NCBI GenBank assembly: GCA_018398585.1
Contig: JAGTTD010000001.1
Coordinates: forward strand, 17,129,750 to 17,193,749
DNA length: 64,000 nt
Direction of reading: 5' to 3'
Source of the DNA: Simmondsia chinensis
Taxonomy: Eukaryota > Streptophyta > Magnoliopsida > Caryophyllales > Simmondsiaceae
This document shows, one piece after another, positions 20,888 to 32,192 of this stretch. The position numbers and the translations under genes were made by a program. Positions within the stretch are counted from its first letter, which is position 1, and the number at the start of each line of letters is the position of its first letter. Below the pieces are notes generated by a model, which saw nothing but the letters and a program-made list of their open reading frames with translations, ran no database searches and had not been told where the DNA came from.

Positions 20888-21916
20888 ATGGCCACGTTAT
20901 TGGTTAAGGTAACGGGTCTTCTTTTTCCCATTGCAAAGGATGTTATCAGCCGTGTCTTTTCTATCTATGGGGCCATTAAAGAAATTGTTATCATTTCAAC
21001 TTCGTCCATAAAAGTGGAAGCACTTGTAAAATACATTTCTTGGGAGGAAGCTAAAAGTGCACGCCAAGGGCTACACGGAAGAAATGTCTATGACCATTGT
21101 TATGCACTAGACATTGAAATCTTGACGCCTCTTAAAGAAGGTATTGATAAGATCCACAGAGAACTCATCAACTGTAACGATGTGACGAAGGAGATGACAA
21201 CAGCCCTCAATTCCTTGAATGAGAAATTGAAGCAATATATGCGTAACCAAGGAATAGACCCCGAGAATGATGATCCTGACTTTGTTCCTTTAGAAGCCAA
21301 GGCTAAGGAAGAATCGGTTGAGTCAACCGCCCCTGACAAACCGCAAGAAATAAGGGTAGGAGATGTCCTTATTACGCCAGACAAACCGTTCTTTCAAGAA
21401 TTGTCCGTGGGTATTGTGGACGAACCGGAGGACCTTCCCATTGTTGAGGATTCGCATGAGCCATCAATGTGGGTAGCAAAGGTGCCCATGGAACTTCAAG
21501 TATCCATAGGTGACACCTTGACCCATGAGCCACCACAACCTGAGGATAAGAAGCAAGTTACAAGCACTGAACACGCTGTCAAGGATCCCTACCTTGAGCT
21601 TCCCCTGCCAAGTCTAAGGCAATCGGGTAGTACTGATATTCAACAGCAGCGTGGTGGGTTGCACATGAAGAAGGGAACCGGGCTGAGAACCAAGAAGAGG
21701 AAGGGCCGGTCATGGGAATGCTTCCCTAGAACGGGCGCTGGAACTAGAATCTTCAAGGGCCCAAGTCTTCCATCTTGGCTTACGATCCTTTACGACAAGG
21801 ATCATCAGTTCGACCCGGGAATAGAGGTCAAGGATATGGGTAATAATAGGGAGACAAGGGGACAAACAATCGGAAGGGATCCAGAGCTAAAGGCTGCACC
21901 GTCATCGCATCCTTGA
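20888..21916 (+). CDS. PTB-type RRM protein of the RRM-LTR element
   Basis: An uninterrupted 342-aa ORF, the only one in the element. Residues about 4-80 form an RRM of the polypyrimidine-tract-binding-protein type: LLVKVTGLLFPIAKDVISRV, then VFSIYG, then ALVKY, AKSARQGL and GRNVYDHCYALDI match the order of conserved positions in PTB RRM2. The family binds pyrimidine-rich RNA. Residues about 83-125 look like a coiled coil (IDKIHRELINCND, LNSLNEKLKQYM), 126-250 are acidic and Pro-rich, and about 255-300 are basic (KKGTGLRTKKRKGRS). There is no zinc knuckle, protease or RT. It ends at TGA 21914-21916, inside the PPT-proximal stem-loop. It could be a captured host PTB fragment or a gag-like protein; no introns are present. 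The RRM is clear, the role is inferred. Confidence 0.85.
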   Translation: MATLLVKVTGLLFPIAKDVISRVFSIYGAIKEIVIISTSSIKVEALVKYISWEEAKSARQGLHGRNVYDHCYALDIEILTPLKEGIDKIHRELINCNDVTKEMTTALNSLNEKLKQYMRNQGIDPENDDPDFVPLEAKAKEESVESTAPDKPQEIRVGDVLITPDKPFFQELSVGIVDEPEDLPIVEDSHEPSMWVAKVPMELQVSIGDTLTHEPPQPEDKKQVTSTEHAVKDPYLELPLPSLRQSGSTDIQQQRGGLHMKKGTGLRTKKRKGRSWECFPRTGAGTRIFKGPSLPSWLTILYDKDHQFDPGIEVKDMGNNRETRGQTIGRDPELKAAPSSHP

Positions 21917-21926
21917 GGACAAGGAT
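21909..21926 (+). other. PPT-proximal stem-loop, RRM-LTR
   Basis: ATCCTTG-AGGA-CAAGGAT, a perfect stem. Compared with NA-1 the third pair is C-G instead of T-A, a compensatory change. The stop codon TGA overlaps the loop. TTAAGGGGAAGGGAA follows. Confidence 0.8.
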
Positions 21927-21945
21927 GAACTTAAGGGGAAGGGAA

Positions 21946-22667
21946 TGTCACGGCCATGATGTTCCCTGGTCCGTGACAGTGTCCAAGGACCGAGCAGGCA
22001 GCCCAAGGTCCGTGTCGAGATCGCTTGTCAAGACATGTCAGTTTGCTGCCAAGGTCCGTGCCCAGGTCCGTGCACTCATTGTCATGGTCGCTGTCCAGTC
22101 CCGTGCCCCAGCCTTGTCATGGTCGCTGCCCAGAACGTGCCTTGCCTTGTCATGACATTGTCATGGTGCGCTGCCCAGTCCCGTTCCCAGCATGTCATGA
22201 CAGTGTCCAGCGCCTGCCCAGGCCCGTGTCCAGGGCCGTCCCAAGGCCTGTCCCTGTGCTGTGTTCCAGGCTACCAGCGCCCAGGCAGGGGCGCGCCCAG
22301 CTAGCCGTTGGCCAGCCTGTCCTAGCCGTTAGGAATATTCTCTTTTTGATATTATTCTAGATTTAATTGTTGTAAATGATATTTCTAGATATTATTAGGT
22401 ATTTTCATATTTATTTTGGTATTTTAGTATTTTGGATGTATTTTCTATAAATAGGATGATTGTAATTCATTTTGTATCAATTCAATCAAATATATGAAAT
22501 ATTCTTACTCCTTATCTTTACTCTCTATTTTCTCATCTCATCTCTTATTCTAATTCTTCCTCTCATCTCATACCCTATTTCTTCTTCTTCCCTCATCTAA
22601 CCTCTATTATCTAGTTACGGGCCAAAGTTCTACACTTAGGCCGTCACAACCTTGTGGGTTTGTGACA
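21946..22667 (+). repeat. RRM-LTR 3' LTR, uninterrupted
   Basis: 722 bp, TGTCACGG...GTGACA. U3 is GC-rich with repeated TGTCATG and GTCCGTG words; TATA box TCTATAAATAGG near 22444; pyrimidine tract about 22500-22618. About 97% identical by eye to the split 5' LTR. Confidence 0.92.
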
Positions 22668-23859
22668 CCAACATCGCTAAACAAAGTCACCACCAATGCA
22701 GGACAAGCCGCCACCAACACTCAATAACTTGCTCCCAAAGCTAACTAATTAGCAACTAAAGAAGTCCAACTTGCCAACTAAAACTAATCAACTCGCCAAA
22801 ATCTACGTAGAAACTCGCCAACCATCAGCATGCTTACTTGCCAACCTAAAAACAATCCCAACCATTTCGGGTGTCACATTTAGGCTGCTGTCAGTCACAT
22901 CTAAGCTACTTATCGAGTACTACCAATCTACTCGTTGGCCACCTTTGTGGCCTCAACTCGCAAACTTCACCTCCTGGCCAACTCGCCGACCTGCTTCATG
23001 TTGACTCACCAACCACAACCAATCTAGGCAACTCATTAGACCACCTCTTGGTAACTCAACAACCTCACCTGGGAAACTCAACAACTCGCCAGCTACCGAA
23101 TCATAAATGCGCCAAGCTTCACCGGCGTTACTCGTTAGATCGTCATCATCCTCTTACCCGCCAAGAACTGTCACTAACCTTGGTCACCCACTACATTACC
23201 GGTCCTACTCGCCCATTTCCATCACCACTTTACTCGCCAATCTTTACCAAGCTTACTTCCCAGTCAGCTCTACTGACCTTATACGCCATTGACCTTGATC
23301 GCCAATAACTTCACCTACTCTAGTTGCCAACATTAGCATGCTTACTCACTTATTTGCTGCACAACATCCTTTATAAGAACAATAAAATGCTTACTAGCTT
23401 AAACAAGTTTCATGACCACCAACTAAGATATAACCTGTGCTTGTCAAAGGCTACGAGGACAGTGCTCACCTTTGGCGGGTAGCTATTTTCTGTATGTTTG
23501 CTTATAAATTTTCACCTAGCGACTTAAAAATTCAAGAGAGGCGAGTACCAATGTAAATCATACAAAATTAAAAAAAGGGGAATACTAATTATCTAGACAA
23601 GCATCTAAATACTAATTATATAAACAAGCATCTATGTGCCAACTTTTTAGCTGCAGAGCTTTAAAGACCCAAAGCATAAAACACGCAAAACATAAAAGTG
23701 GCCTAAATATGCATCTACATGCGTCATATTGAAAAACAATGGCTGCATCAAGCAACGAAGAAGTAAGAGGTGCATACCACTATTTGAAAACTTTGTTATG
23801 ATATGTAACATTGCCAGTAACTCTTTGCAAATTAAAAGTTGTGACCCTTTAAGATAGAT
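22668..23859. other. Intergenic DNA with G-poor degenerate repeats
   Basis: About 22690-23340 is strikingly poor in G on this strand and full of ACTCGCCAAC, CTTGCCAAC and ACTCGCCA variants at irregular spacing. Overlapping open frames here are a result of that composition, not evidence of genes. The rest (23340-23859) is AT-rich with no feature seen. Confidence 0.55.
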
Positions 23860-25019
23860 TGTTGAATTTTGTGGGGTATTGTGCTTAAATTTTGGACTCT
23901 TGTGTTTTTGCTCCATTCCCACATAGAAAATCTAGAAGAGGAGAGTGTAGCTTATATACTCCCTTGGTAAAATATTGTGGGGTCTAGAGTGGGTTTTGTG
24001 AATCTCACGCTTGTGCGCTCGCTCTACTTCACCTAGCCGGCCATCGCGTCATGGTTTGGTGTGGACTTTTTCTAACCTATACTTTATTTTTACAACTATT
24101 CCCTTTGTTTAATTTGTCATACACAAACTCAAGGTGAGTCTTTGTCCTGGGTTGTGTTCGAGGCCTTTGGCTTGAGTTGGAGGTGTCTTCTTTAATTGAC
24201 CTTGAGGGTGCTTCCTTGAAGAGTTGTTGATAGTCCAGTTTCAAGGCTCAAGGCTACAAGCTCAAGTTTGACTATGTGCTTTGACCTTTTCTCGCTCTTT
24301 CTATAACTGATTTTCCAATAACTGACTAGATTTTCAGGCTCTCCCATGTCCACCACTTTCCTTATTTGAGGAGGATTTTTTGCCATGATCTTTTCCTTAA
24401 CCCAGATAGAATTTGCCCTATAAATATTGTGCCTTAGGGTTTTGCGAAATACATAATTGACATACGAAGCATCCCCTTTTCTTCATGATGTTTCTTCTCT
24501 CTCAAAATATTCTCTCCGCTGTTACTGGCGTACTCCAACCCATCTCCCAGGAGTACACTGCTGAGGTGGGTGTCGTGTTAACCCTTGGGGTCGGAGTGCC
24601 AGTCATCCTTTTGTACCTCTATGGGGGGATAAATGACTGAGGGTAGAGGATTCTCCATGGCACGACAATTTCTTTGGTTAATTCTTTCCTTTCTGTTAAC
24701 TTGATTAAAGTCGTTTTATTCTTCTTATTCATGCCTTCATTTCATTATATCAATTGGTTTGCTATCTTACCCATTAAAGCTTGAGATTTATGCTTCTCAA
24801 GCCTGGGATCATTTTATTCATCTTAAGTCTAATTACTTTGAGTATAAGTTTAAATATGTGAAAGCTTAAGACTGAATATTATGGTGACAAAAGTGATTCA
24901 TATCAAGATTAGATCTTTCAAATGGTCAGTATCAATTCCTCCCTTAAATTCAATTTAAGTTCTCCTGTTTACCCTGATATTGTATAATGATTTCTCATTA
25001 TTCCCATATTTTTCCAACA
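23860..25019 (+). repeat. Cop-2 5' LTR
   Basis: TGTTGAATTTT...CCAACA. TATA-type box (CTATAAATATTG) near 24420. Its last third (CTGAGGTGGGTGTCG, GTTAACCCTTGG) is shared with the Cop-3 LTR. Confidence 0.85.
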
Positions 25020-25500
25020 ATCTAAGTCGTTTATGTGTAATGAGTAATCATATCAAAATTAATGTTAATTTTGTTGGCCCTAATATGTTGAAATCTAGAT
25101 CCTTTAAGATGAAATAAAAAAAATAAAAAATTATAGTACGTGGTTAGACTACATAATATCCTTCCTAAAGAAATATGGAGTCTATTTTGCACTTCTAGAT
25201 AATAAAATGTTTGAAGGGTGAAACAATGATCTAATAAATGGTATTTGATTTGTGAATGAACAGGCATTCTTTATATTAACTTGTGGTAAAATGAATAAAA
25301 CAGCTTGAACCTCTAGTAGTATTGACAAGTGGTCAAATTTATGGCTAGCTGGGCTTGAATGAGAGAACTCGACCTTAATTGAAAAAACTAATAGCCCCCT
25401 TGAATGCCCTTTAAGGACACAATGAGTATAGATGGTAAAAGGGTCTTATGTCTTTCGCTTGGATATGACTAATCGAGATTATTCTAAAAGTATATCTTTT
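25020..25500 (+). other. Cop-2 leader and lost gag region
   Basis: AT-rich, with a short stretch near 25020-25110 resembling the start of the Cop-3 interior (ATCTAAGTCGTTTATG against ATCAAAGTCATTTATT). No domain can be read. Confidence 0.5.
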
Positions 25501-26930
25501 GAAATTCAATGATCAGGCTATCAAGAAATCCCTCAAATATAAAGCGAAAGTTGAAAAGTACATACCACAAATCAAAGGGATTAGGTCTAACAAAAGTGGT
25601 GAATATAACATCACCTTCCTCAAGAGAAATTGTAAGGAAAATAAATGTTTGAGGACATGATATCTTTTAGCTTGGGCTACCCTCAAGGTTGTGGGGAAGC
25701 CTTATTGTGAATGCTACTCTTTTAAAGGGCTCCATGTAAAGGTTAGATGAAACTATATAAGAACTGTATAGGAAACATGATCCTAATTTCCCACTGTATT
25801 TAAATGCGGGGTTGTCTAGCCAAAACAAGTTTTCCTACTTATGTCTTGGCTTTTAATTGAGCACTTTGGGTGGGGGTGATAGTATTATTAGTGCTTGCAT
25901 GATAGAGGAAAATTCTAAAAACCTCGATGAGGTTATGAAAACATAAATGCAATGTCTTTGAAAGAGTTCATTGATAAGGAATCATATTCAAATTACGTAT
26001 TAGCAAGCCTTCCTAGGGGTTGATACAAAAATCAAAAAACTAAATTATGATATTAAGGAAGAAACTTTTATGGAACAATCCAAAGGGTTCTAAGCTTCCC
26101 AAATTGGAAATAAAGCTTATATGTTTGAAACTCCTTGTGTGATCATTATCAAACCCTTAAATAGTGGTGTCACAATTTGATTGTCCTTAGTCACATATGA
26201 ATTTTTTTTGTGGTGACGTTTTGAATGTGTGAATAATCATGTTAATAATATACTTAATTGTAGTACAATTGTGAACATTTAGACCTCTTAGGTTCACGTT
26301 TGATATGAAAGACCTATGTGAGGGAACTGTGATATTTGGTGTGAAAATCACTAGAATACGTAAGGGGTTTCTTAGAGGGTTTGCTCACCTGGATGACACT
26401 CTACATAACCCAAGTGTTCACTTGAAAAAGGAGAAAAAGTAATATTGTCACAAGCCGAATACGCTAAGATGTTAAACAATGATATGCTTTAATGAACAAC
26501 ACTCATCCTATTGTTGGTAGATCTAATCTATATACCTTGATCCAAATGATGAGTTTTGAAGTGCTTTAATCAACTAGTTAAGGCAGTAGTTAAGTATAAT
26601 GGATTGGGTTTTACATTGAAGTAGACTCCTTATTGTGTTAAAGGGATATTTTGATACCAATTGGGTCTTTATTATTGATGAGAACCACTCTACTAATGGC
26701 TATGTGTTTAGCCTTGTTAGTGTTGCCATATTATAGGATTCCCCACTCAAACATGTACTGTTGAATTGACCTGAGAGTCTAAGTTAGCAGGTAGAAAATT
26801 TAAATGGCTAAGGAATGTAGTGTGAGACATTCCATTGTGGGGTCTTGTTGAGCACCCAAGAGGCTATGTGGTATATTGACTGACCATAACCTCTTATGAT
26901 CATTGTGGTTCCATTGATGTTCGCTAGTTC
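25500..26930 (+). pseudogene. Cop-2 pol remnant
   Basis: Copia fragments in order, in changing frames: integrase (LKYKAKVEKYIPQIKG then IRSNKSGEYN, about 25511-25650; the catalytic Asp of RSD is Asn here), RT early (EETFMEQSKGF, about 26060-26090), RT late (FDMKDL then VIFGVKITR, about 26295-26360), RNase H (KGYFDTNWV then TNGYVFSL, about 26636-26735) and its end (WLRN then DIPLW, about 26808-26850). Stops are frequent and nothing is functional. The integrase piece resembles that of Cop-3. Confidence 0.75.
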
Positions 26931-28319
26931 TTACTGACTTATGTGCATGGGTTATGCTGGAAATATTATTGTGATGCTTGTCTAAAGTTAGTGCGGATAG
27001 TTTGATGATACTAGCACTTGGCTCGAGAACCTTGATGATGAGTGGATTGCCTTAATTTGAATAATAAATGGAACTTTGTGGATTATGGTCTTATGTAAAC
27101 CAACTGGTGGTAGTCTAGTTGAGTTGATATTCTAATATTTCACTGTTGTGATGATGTGTGAAACTAATATTTTGCAGTATAAATTTGTTTTGCCAACTGT
27201 GTGTATACTGTGTTCATACTTGAGATGGAGATGTGATTTATTGATATGATATGTGTTCCACTATTTTTTATGATCAATGTTGTTGAAGTTGGCAGGATAT
27301 GTCGATGGCTGTTTAACAACTCATAGATGCCTCAATGTGACGGTAAAAGTAACTTGTGATTGATGCGTGCAATGGCCAACCAAAATATCACTTTCTTTAT
27401 GATCAGTGTTGTAATGCCAATTATGAGGGTTGAGCTTGATGCTAACCTGCCTATAGTCTGTGAAGGACGGTGTGGGCACTCACACCTAATGGGTTTGCAA
27501 GCTAAGGGCATGTTGCTACCATGGTGTCGAAAGACATGTGATCTCACTCAAGCCTGCTAAAGAGTGAGACTATTTGAAAGATCCTTTAATTAAAAGATAT
27601 TTTGAGAAGGCAAGAGCGCATCCTGTTAGAGCAAGAACATGTCTAAGGGCCTTTTAAGAAGGCGAGACATGAAACACAGAGGCAATGGGTAAAAAGCCCC
27701 TATGTGTGTCCTAATCTTAGTCGATACTCTTCTCGGGAGTTAATCTCGATGATCAATGGTTCAAATGAAGTCAAAGATGAGTGGCTTTAGGATCCATCGA
27801 ATCTGCCATGATGGAGGTTGAGCTTAATGCTTTTAATGTTGTCTATAGCCCTTTGTGACGGTGTGGGGCAGCACACTTAATGGACACACTACTACTGCCC
27901 ATGATGTGACGATGAGCCATTGGCTCTTAATGATGTCCATAACCTTTTCTGATGGTGCGGGGCAGCACAAATGATGGATACCTATGGCAGTATGGGGGCA
28001 AAAAGTCCGCATGTCGAGAGTATGGGCTTACTCTCTAAAGTAGTTCTGATATTAGGTTTCTAATTATTTTTGAGGGACCTCATATATCCTAACCGCGGAG
28101 TGTGTTTTAGCCTCGAGAACCACATGAAGGGGTTAGGTATGTCTTTGCAATTATTGCTCATGGTTCAAGACCTTATTCACCAATGGATGGTTGAGGGACA
28201 TGCTTAGTCACTAAGTGGTGTTTCAAGTCCAGAAAACAATAGTACCGTTAAGTGTGGGTCTCACTGCTCTGTAACATTCTTTATTTCCTTCCTTCTCAAA
28301 GTTAAACCATGTGAGAAAT
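26931..28319 (+). other. Cop-2 3' untranslated region with imperfect repeats
   Basis: No coding sign. Between about 27430 and 27990 a unit recurs three times: a GATGGTGTGGGGCAGCAC-like phrase, then ACTTAATGG, preceded by TCTATAGCCCTTTGTGA-like sequence. GTGAGAAAT just before 28320 is the likely plus-strand primer site. Confidence 0.5.
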
Positions 28320-29504
28320 TGTTGGATTTTAGGGGTAGTGTGCTTCAATTTTAGAGTCTTGTGTTTTTGCCCTAATCTCACATAGAAAATCTAGAGAAGG
28401 AGAGTGTAATTTTTGTACCCCTCATGTTATTGTACTTGGTAAAATATTGTGGAGTCTAGAATGGGTTTTGTGAACAACACGCCCGCACGTCCTACCTTGC
28501 CAAGTCGGCCATCGCATCCCGATGTGGTGTAGTGTGGGCTTTTCTAACTCGGACTTTAATTTTAGGACCATTGTCTTTGTTTAAGTTGTCATACACAAAC
28601 TCGAGATGAGTCTTTGTCCAGGGTTATGCTCAAGGCCTTTGGCTCGAGCTCGAGGTGTCTTCATTAATTGACCTCAAGGGTGCTACCTTGAAGACTTGTC
28701 CGTAGTCTAGTCTCGAGGCTTGAGGCTATAAGCTCAAGCTTGTGTAAGCGTTTTGACCTCGTTTTTTCCCACTCTTTCTTTATATGATTTTTCCCATAAC
28801 TGACTAGATTTTTAGGCTCTCCCACATCCGTCACTTTCTTCTTTGAGGCGGATTCTTTTCCATGATCTTTTCCTTAATCTAAGAGGAATTTGCTCTATAA
28901 ATACCATGCCTTAGGGTTTTGCAAAATACACAATTCACATACGAAACATCTCCTTCTTCTTCACGGAGTTCTTCTCTATCAAAATATTCTCTGCTCAGTT
29001 ACAGAGCAAGTTGGGGCGTACTCCAACCCATCTCTCCGGAGTACATAGCTGAGGCGGGTGTCGTGTTCACCATAGGAGTCAGAGTGCCGTCCATTCCATC
29101 ATACCTCCATGGCGGCATAAACGACGTAGGGTAGTGAATTCTCCAAGGCGCGGCAATTTCTTCGGTCAATTCTTTCCCTTCTATTACCTTGTTTAATGTC
29201 TTTTATCATCTTATTCATGCCTTCAATTAGTTATATCAATTGTTTTATTCTCTTTCCCATTAAAGCTCGAGATTTACGCTTTTCAAGACTTGGATTGTTT
29301 TATAACTTAAGTCTAATTACTTTGAGTAGAAGCTTAAATATGTGAAAGCTTAAGACTAAATATTATGGTGATAAAAGTGGTTCATATAAAGATTGGATTT
29401 TTTGAAAGGCTAGTATAAATTCCTCACTTAAATATAATGCAAGTACCCTTGTTTATCCTGATATTGTATAATGATTGCTCATTATCCTCGTATATTTTTC
29501 AACA
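28320..29504 (+). repeat. Cop-2 3' LTR
   Basis: TGTTGGATTTTAG...TTCAACA, 1,185 bp, alignable with 23860-25019 along its whole length with frequent substitutions. It is an old copy. TATA-type box (CTATAAATACC) near 28895. Confidence 0.85.
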
Positions 29505-32192
29505 TAGACTTATGTTTTCTCAACCATTTATGGTTTTCTTGAGTTGTGAGTCATTTTATCTGACTAATGGTTAATGTCATAACTAGGGGGCTTCTACCCA
29601 CACTAGTTGTTGGAAATCATTTCACAGCTGGGAGGTTTCACCCCTGCCAAAAGTTCAAAGTCATTTCATAGCTTTGGCACTTCGCCGCCCACCGTTAGTC
29701 AGTGTTCATTTCATAACTAGGGTGCTTTGACCCCCGACCCCGAGTTGAAAATCTTTTCATACCTCGGGCTTCATTGCCAGCCACGAGGTTAAAATTTTTT
29801 AGTAGCTGGGGAGCTTCGCCCCCTGCTCAGAGTTTGAAATGATTTCAATGATTAGGGGCATCACGACTGCCACAAGTCGATAATCACATTAGACCACACT
29901 CTTACTCTACTCGAGGAATCCACACTTTCTTGTTTTCCTGATTATCTTTTAATATAGCAACCTCAGGAGCAAATAACCCAACTAAGATAAATGTAGGATG
30001 TTATTGTTAAGCCATTAAGCTCTGATTACCTTCTGACCACAATCCTAGTCACTAGTAATAGTCGAGTAGTCACAATACTACTCACAGGCAATATTTGAGT
30101 ACCATGTTTCACAAGTACACCTCCTTCTTCGTGCTCATCATAACTCTTACTCATCTATTCGTGAGATATGACCGAGGAAGAAATCACATACCATATACTC
30201 CAAAAAAAAGCAGTGGTTATTCCGCACATACTGACCTTCCACCTTCCTTAAAAAAATGTTGTTTTGGCGTAATCCCTTCATTGCAAGTACTTTAGTTAAC
30301 TAGTTTACACTCATTTGACCATGAAGTGGTTGATCCTTATAGAGTAGGGACTTGGTCACCCTTCATAAAGGAGCAGAACGTTCGCCGTGTGAGGACAGAG
30401 CTAGGTTTAGCACTCACGGCCATGCTCCAACAACCGGATTAAGGTATTTTTCAACACAATTATCGTCATAATCACTAATCAGTAGAAAAAAATTTGAGAT
30501 ACAGCATAGATAGGCCGATTATTATTAACTAACGTCTGGCGTACTCAAAAAATGGAAAGATAGTTTAGGGTGCCTGTCCAATATACAAAAGAAAGTTATA
30601 CGAAAGAAACATCTTTCTTAGATTTGGTAGTCTAGATAATATATCGAACCATTAATCATTTGACAAAAGAAGTATTACAGCATCTAGAAATGAGATTTTC
30701 CTTCTTCGTGTTTCCTCGATTTATCCCTACTTCTCTAATACACTCTCCCTAATAACACCTCAAAGTCAAAGGAAAATTAGTTACATTAGTATAGAACAAC
30801 ATTAGTCGCATTGGCAATAACCCCTCCATGAGTTACCTCCCAAAGTGGATTATGCATATGGCTTGCCTGCTTGAAACTAGTGCATCAGCAAAACACAAGG
30901 AAGGTCCGACAAGAATTCTTCAAACTGTGATTTTTCATATCAAATCTTTCGAAAAATGACTCGGTTGAACCATCTTTTACTTGCCTTAATGGACCAAGTA
31001 TGGAAAGTATTCTATGGTTGCATATTCTAGGAAACAATTTCTCAACAAGTAGAAAATGTATCAACCATACTTGAACTTTGCACCGAAATGTTGAAAGGTC
31101 GTGAACATGATTATGCACACCTCATCAAAAACAAGATGAATTTTATGACAAAAAAAACCCCTATTCAGACTCGTGCACCGCGGGCAAGGAACTAGTTGAA
31201 GAAATCCCATCAGAATTTGATGACCTAAGTAAACACATTGGCTTATATAGTTTAATACTCGTATTGTTTTCTCAAGTTTTGGTGAATAGAGATTTGAAAC
31301 TTTCTTACAATGAGTTAAAGACTGCTATCCCAACTCAATCAACATTGTAGCAGTCTATGGTGATGTAAATACATACCGGGGAGTATACTAGATTTTCAAA
31401 ATTAATTTACAACTTCTAACTAGAACGGCAATGTGGACACCCGCTAAATATATCCACAACTGAGCAACTACGTCCTCAAATTCCTTCCATGAACGACATA
31501 TTGTGAGTTCACTTCACTATTTTTCTATTAGACTATGTAAGTGAAGCTTCAGAGTATACAATCCTTAGCAACTCATTCTTATTAAGTTATCTTCTGAGCA
31601 CATCTCCTGCCTTTTTATTATTTGAGGATTGATAGCCAATAATACAGTTATTTATGGATCCCATTGTCAATGCTGATATTATCAATTTATTATGTTTTGG
31701 TTATTCAACGATCATGTGTCATTTTCACCGCTGGCAAAAGTAAAAGACAAGAACTTTAGCCATGAACATCCTCTAAACATAGTTTACTATTAATTTGACT
31801 CTCTATGTTTCTCATTTAATGTATAATTTTTAGGTTGGAAGTGAAAATTAGTCATCCAATGAACCCAAAAAGCACGTTGGATGGTCAAAGAAAAAGAAGA
31901 GAAGAAACTGATACCGAAGATTAGGTAAAGTCGTCATTGAAATTTAAGAAAGTTTGGTTGAAATTTCGATACTTTTTATTAATGTATTTTTAACCCTAAA
32001 TCTAAAAGACCAAAAATGGGCTAATTAAGATTTCGCACTTGGACGACAATGATAAACAGGGACAGCATTTGGGAGATTTTGTAGGGCAATTAGGAAATTT
32101 TAGGCTAGTTATCCTCTTTTATGCGTGAAAGAGCAACAAAACCTAATTAGAGACTTTATATACAATAAAGAGAGGAGCGATGGCATCATTCA
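29505..32192. other. Unassigned intergenic DNA
   Basis: Apart from the minisatellite at about 29570-29885 no structured feature was seen. 29890-32192 is AT-rich with only chance-size open frames and no LTR or domain. Confidence 0.5.
29570..29885 (+). repeat. Hairpin minisatellite, about 57-bp unit, about six copies
   Basis: Units have the form GTTGAAAATCATTTCATAGCT followed by a G-run, CTTCGCC and a C-run. Each unit ends in a GGGGCTTCGCCCC-type inverted repeat, variously eroded (GGGAGGTTTCACCCC, GGGTGCTTTGACCCCC, GGGGAGCTTCGCCCCC). Confidence 0.75.

Larger units (their letters stand above)
15060..22667 (+). mobile_element. RRM-LTR: non-autonomous LTR element encoding a PTB-like RRM
   Basis: Without the nested Gyp-1 the element is about 2.6 kb: LTRs of 721 and 722 bp and an interior of only 1,182 bp. 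The 5' LTR is split (15060-15287 and 20271-20763). A primer site (TGGTATCAGAGC) lies at 20766-20777 and a polypurine tract (TTAAGGGGAAGGGAA) just before 21946. Ends are TGTCACGG...GTGACA; the 5' copy begins TA by one change. Flanks CCTGC and CCAAC match at only 3/5, so the target duplication is uncertain. It encodes no pol. Confidence 0.88.
23860..29504 (+). mobile_element. Cop-2: decayed Ty1/copia element
   Basis: LTRs at 23860-25019 and 28320-29504 (1,160 and 1,185 bp), flanked by TAGAT (23855-23859) and TAGAC (29505-29509), a 4/5 target-duplication match. The interior of 3.3 kb holds only eroded pol fragments. The LTRs are clearly related to the Cop-3 LTR. Confidence 0.85.

Noticed and set aside
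20888..21916. A normal host PTB gene
   Set aside because: It has a single RRM, no introns, and lies between matching LTRs, directly after a primer site and before a polypurine tract, so it belongs to the element.
22871..23308. 145-codon open frame rich in Leu, Thr and His
   Set aside because: It lies in the G-poor repeat stretch, where stop codons are depleted by composition in several frames at once; overlapping frames are equally open.
29570..29885. CRISPR-like array
   Set aside because: Units are contiguous and degenerate without unique spacers, and the setting is a plant genome.
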